In this document: in pieces, positions 6,596 to 7,679 of the stretch
Numbering within the stretch: position 1 is the stretch's first letter
How the letters are laid out: every line of letters begins with the position of its first letter
Origin: an uncultured Chloroflexota bacterium
GTDB taxonomy: Bacteria; Chloroflexota; Anaerolineae; Aggregatilineales; Phototrophicaceae
Reading direction: 5' to 3'
Length of the DNA stretch: 7,679 bases
Assembly: GCA_903904765.1 (NCBI GenBank)
Contig: CAIVEA010000353.1
Location: forward strand, 1 to 7,679
The notes under the pieces: generated by a model
What the model was told of the DNA's origin: nothing
Seen by the model: only the letters and a program-made list of their open reading frames with translations
Database searches by the model: none
Position numbers and translations under genes: made by a program

Positions 6596-6643
6596 AGTAT
6601 ACACCACCGGCCCGCCTTGATAAACAAGATGAGCGTTTGTTTA
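6596..6643 (-). promoter_or_regulatory. Toxin-antitoxin promoter with overlapping inverted repeat
   Basis: On the minus strand a -10 TATACT (complement of 6596-6601) lies 17 bp from a weak -35 TTTATC (complement of 6619-6624). Transcription would begin near 6589, giving a leader of about 23 nt that carries the AGGAGGT site. An inverted repeat TAAACAA (6621-6627) / TTGTTTA (6637-6643), with a 9-nt centre, overlaps the -35 and could be the operator for antitoxin autorepression. The repeat and the -10 are visible; the function is inferred. Confidence 0.45.
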
Positions 6644-6650
6644 ATGAGAC

Positions 6651-6679
6651 TGTACAAATCCCGCGAGTGCGTTTATCCT
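6651..6679 (+). promoter_or_regulatory. Candidate promoter of the icd leader or a small RNA
   Basis: TGTACA (6651-6656) and TATCCT (6674-6679), separated by 17 bp, each match four of six consensus positions. Initiation would fall near 6686 and yield a leader of about 140 nt before icd, containing the hairpins and terminator described below. Moderate matches only. Confidence 0.35.
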
Positions 6680-6685
6680 ATGAAA

Positions 6686-6804
6686 GTTCGTGACAACTGA
6701 GACGCGGCAGACCGCGCAGACAGTCCGCTGGACAGACTAGCTGCTAAGTAGGCCAACGTGAGTTCCCGAAGTTTCGGGAGTTGACGTTGGCCTATTTTTA
6801 TTTT
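6686..6804 (+). ncRNA. Structured leader or small RNA upstream of icd
   Basis: The region holds a hairpin CGCGG-CAGA-CCGCG (6703-6716), then a region that can fold as GTCC-GCT-GGAC (6723-6733) or as GCAG/CTGC with AGTC/GACT (6716-6744), then a strong terminator. The pentamer CAGAC occurs three times (6708, 6717, 6733). No ORF of note lies on this strand. It matches no RNA family I can name (T-box, common riboswitches and 6S were considered). It could be a free small RNA of about 120 nt or an attenuating 5' leader of icd. Confidence 0.35.
6746..6804 (+). terminator. Very long intrinsic terminator hairpin directly before icd
   Basis: TAGGCCAACGT (6749-6759) pairs perfectly with ACGTTGGCCTA (6784-6794). 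After one G-G mismatch the stem continues through AGTTCCCGAA / TTCGGGAGTT with G-U pairs, giving about 21 paired positions and a small loop near 6770-6773. The stem can be extended outward through AAG (6746-6748), and a TTTTTATTTT tract follows (6795-6804). Only the plus-strand direction has the T-tract. No plus-strand gene ends just upstream (the toxin-antitoxin genes are on the other strand), so it terminates either a small RNA or part of the icd mRNA. It lies 23 nt before the icd ATG. Confidence 0.8.
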
Positions 6805-6827
6805 CGCACCCGGAGGGGGATGAGGAC

Positions 6828-7679
6828 ATGAGCAAGACACCGATCACAGTGGCGTATGGAGATGGCATCGGCCCGGAGATTATGGCGGCCAGCTTGCAGG
6901 TGTTGCAGGCAGCGGGGGCGCAGATTGACATCGAAGAAATCGTGGTGGGCGAGAAGATTTACATGGCGGGCAACACCGCCGGCATCGAACCGGGCGCATG
7001 GGACTCGCTGCGCCGCACCAAGGTGTTCTACAAAGCGCCGCTGACCACGCCGCAGGGGACGGGCTTCAAGAGCATCAACGTCACCACGCGCAAGACGCTC
7101 GGCCTGTACGCCAACGTGCGCCCCTGCGTCAGCTATTCGCCGTTCATCAAGACCAAGCATCCGGTCATGGACATCGTGATTATCCGCGAGAACGAGGAAG
7201 ACCTTTACGCGGGCATCGAACACCGCCAGACGGATGAGGTCTACCAGTGCTTAAAGCTCATCACCCGCCCCGGCTGCGAGAAGATCGTGCGCTACGCCTT
7301 CGAGTATGCGCGGCGCAACAACCGCAAGAAGGTGACGGCCTTCACCAAAGACAACATCATGAAGCTCACCGACGGTCTGTTCCACAAGGTCTTTGACGAG
7401 ATCGGCGTGGAATATCCCGAACTGGAAAAAGAACACTGGATTGTGGACATCGGCGCGGCGAAGATGGCCGACACGCCGGAAATGTTTGATGTCCTTGTGC
7501 TGCCCAACCTGTACGGCGATGTTCTGTCGGATGTGGCCGCGCAGATCGCCGGTTCGGTCGGGCTGGCGGGGTCGGCTAACATCGGTCAACATGCCGCCAT
7601 GTTCGAGGCCATTCACGGTAGCGCCCCGCGCCGCGCCGGACAGAACCTCGCCAACCCGTCCGGCCTGCTGCTGGCGGGC
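6828..7679 (+). CDS. icd: Isocitrate dehydrogenase, Rickettsia/Thermus type (partial, runs off right edge)
   Basis: The first 284 codons are present. The family is usually about 480-500 residues, so the C-terminal part is missing. It catalyses oxidative decarboxylation of isocitrate to 2-oxoglutarate in the TCA cycle in the cytoplasm. Signatures are YGDGIGPE (10-17), FKSINVTTRKTL (80-91; S82, N84 and R88 for substrate), NVRP (R98), IIRENEEDLYAGIEHRQT (R120, Y127), TKDNIMK (K174), the metal aspartates VDIG (D207) and LYGDVLSD (D231, D235), and FEAIHGSAP (259-267). The close run of similarity with the Rickettsia-type enzyme separates it from isopropylmalate dehydrogenase. At the cofactor-specificity position following HGSAP it has R268-R269 instead of Asp-Ile (NAD type) or Lys-Tyr (E. 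coli NADP type), suggesting NADP. ATG 6828 is preceded by GGAGG (6812-6816). The terminator at 6746-6804 may regulate it. Confidence 0.93.
   Translation, partial: MSKTPITVAYGDGIGPEIMAASLQVLQAAGAQIDIEEIVVGEKIYMAGNTAGIEPGAWDSLRRTKVFYKAPLTTPQGTGFKSINVTTRKTLGLYANVRPCVSYSPFIKTKHPVMDIVIIRENEEDLYAGIEHRQTDEVYQCLKLITRPGCEKIVRYAFEYARRNNRKKVTAFTKDNIMKLTDGLFHKVFDEIGVEYPELEKEHWIVDIGAAKMADTPEMFDVLVLPNLYGDVLSDVAAQIAGSVGLAGSANIGQHAAMFEAIHGSAPRRAGQNLANPSGLLLAG

Noticed and set aside
6686..6748. T-box, known riboswitch or self-cleaving ribozyme in the icd leader
   Set aside because: No T-box AGGGTGGNACCGCG motif, no hammerhead CUGAUGA/GAAA core and no other signature I can place. Kept only as an unassigned structured leader or small RNA.
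6749..6794. Long hairpin as the end of a mobile element or MITE
   Set aside because: Single copy in the window, no target-site duplication seen, and the T-tract on one side fits an intrinsic terminator.
1..7679. CRISPR array, tRNA, rRNA, insertion sequence or prophage genes
   Set aside because: No regularly spaced repeats, no cloverleaf or rRNA signature and no transposase or integrase motifs were found on reading both strands.

Overview
The window looks like chromosomal DNA from a moderately GC-rich, free-living bacterium. The multi-GAF hybrid sensor kinase, the Rickettsia/Thermus-type isocitrate dehydrogenase and the PIN toxin-antitoxin style would fit Chloroflexota (Anaerolineae-like). 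This taxonomic guess is an inference from protein style, not a database result. TGA is used as a normal stop (sensor kinase, regulator, antitoxin), so the genetic code is standard.

Layout from left to right: (1) a minus-strand gene for a membrane-anchored protein runs off the left edge (1-112). It is divergent from a small plus-strand single-helix membrane ORF (about 202-369), and a symmetric ATTATAAT box lies between them. (2) A large orphan sensor histidine kinase (500-3853) has about eight membrane helices, three GAF domains, a PAS domain and a HisKA/HATPase core. (3) A YedA-type EamA drug/metabolite exporter (3970-4938). (4) A 191-residue regulator (5088-5663) has a DeoR-type helix-turn-helix. 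In place of the usual sugar-phosphate sensor it carries a Cys/His-rich domain that reads like NosL, the copper-binding accessory protein of nitrous oxide reductase. A 32-bp near-perfect dyad sits directly before its start and is a good candidate for its own operator. (5) A minus-strand toxin-antitoxin pair: an intact antitoxin (6270-6566) with a strong ribosome binding site, overlapping by ATGA a PIN/VapC toxin gene (5890-6273) that is broken by an in-frame TGA at codon 24. (6) A plus-strand leader or small-RNA region (about 6651-6804) ends in a very long terminator hairpin just before icd. (7) icd (6828 to the right edge, partial) encodes a TCA-cycle isocitrate dehydrogenase.

The genes do not form one pathway; the window is a set of separate transcription units. 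The plus-strand regulator and the minus-strand toxin-antitoxin unit converge on a shared bidirectional terminator at 5825-5855. The most notable items are the DeoR-NosL-like fusion with its dyad, the nonsense-interrupted toxin behind an intact antitoxin, and the terminator in the icd leader, which suggests either attenuation or a small RNA.
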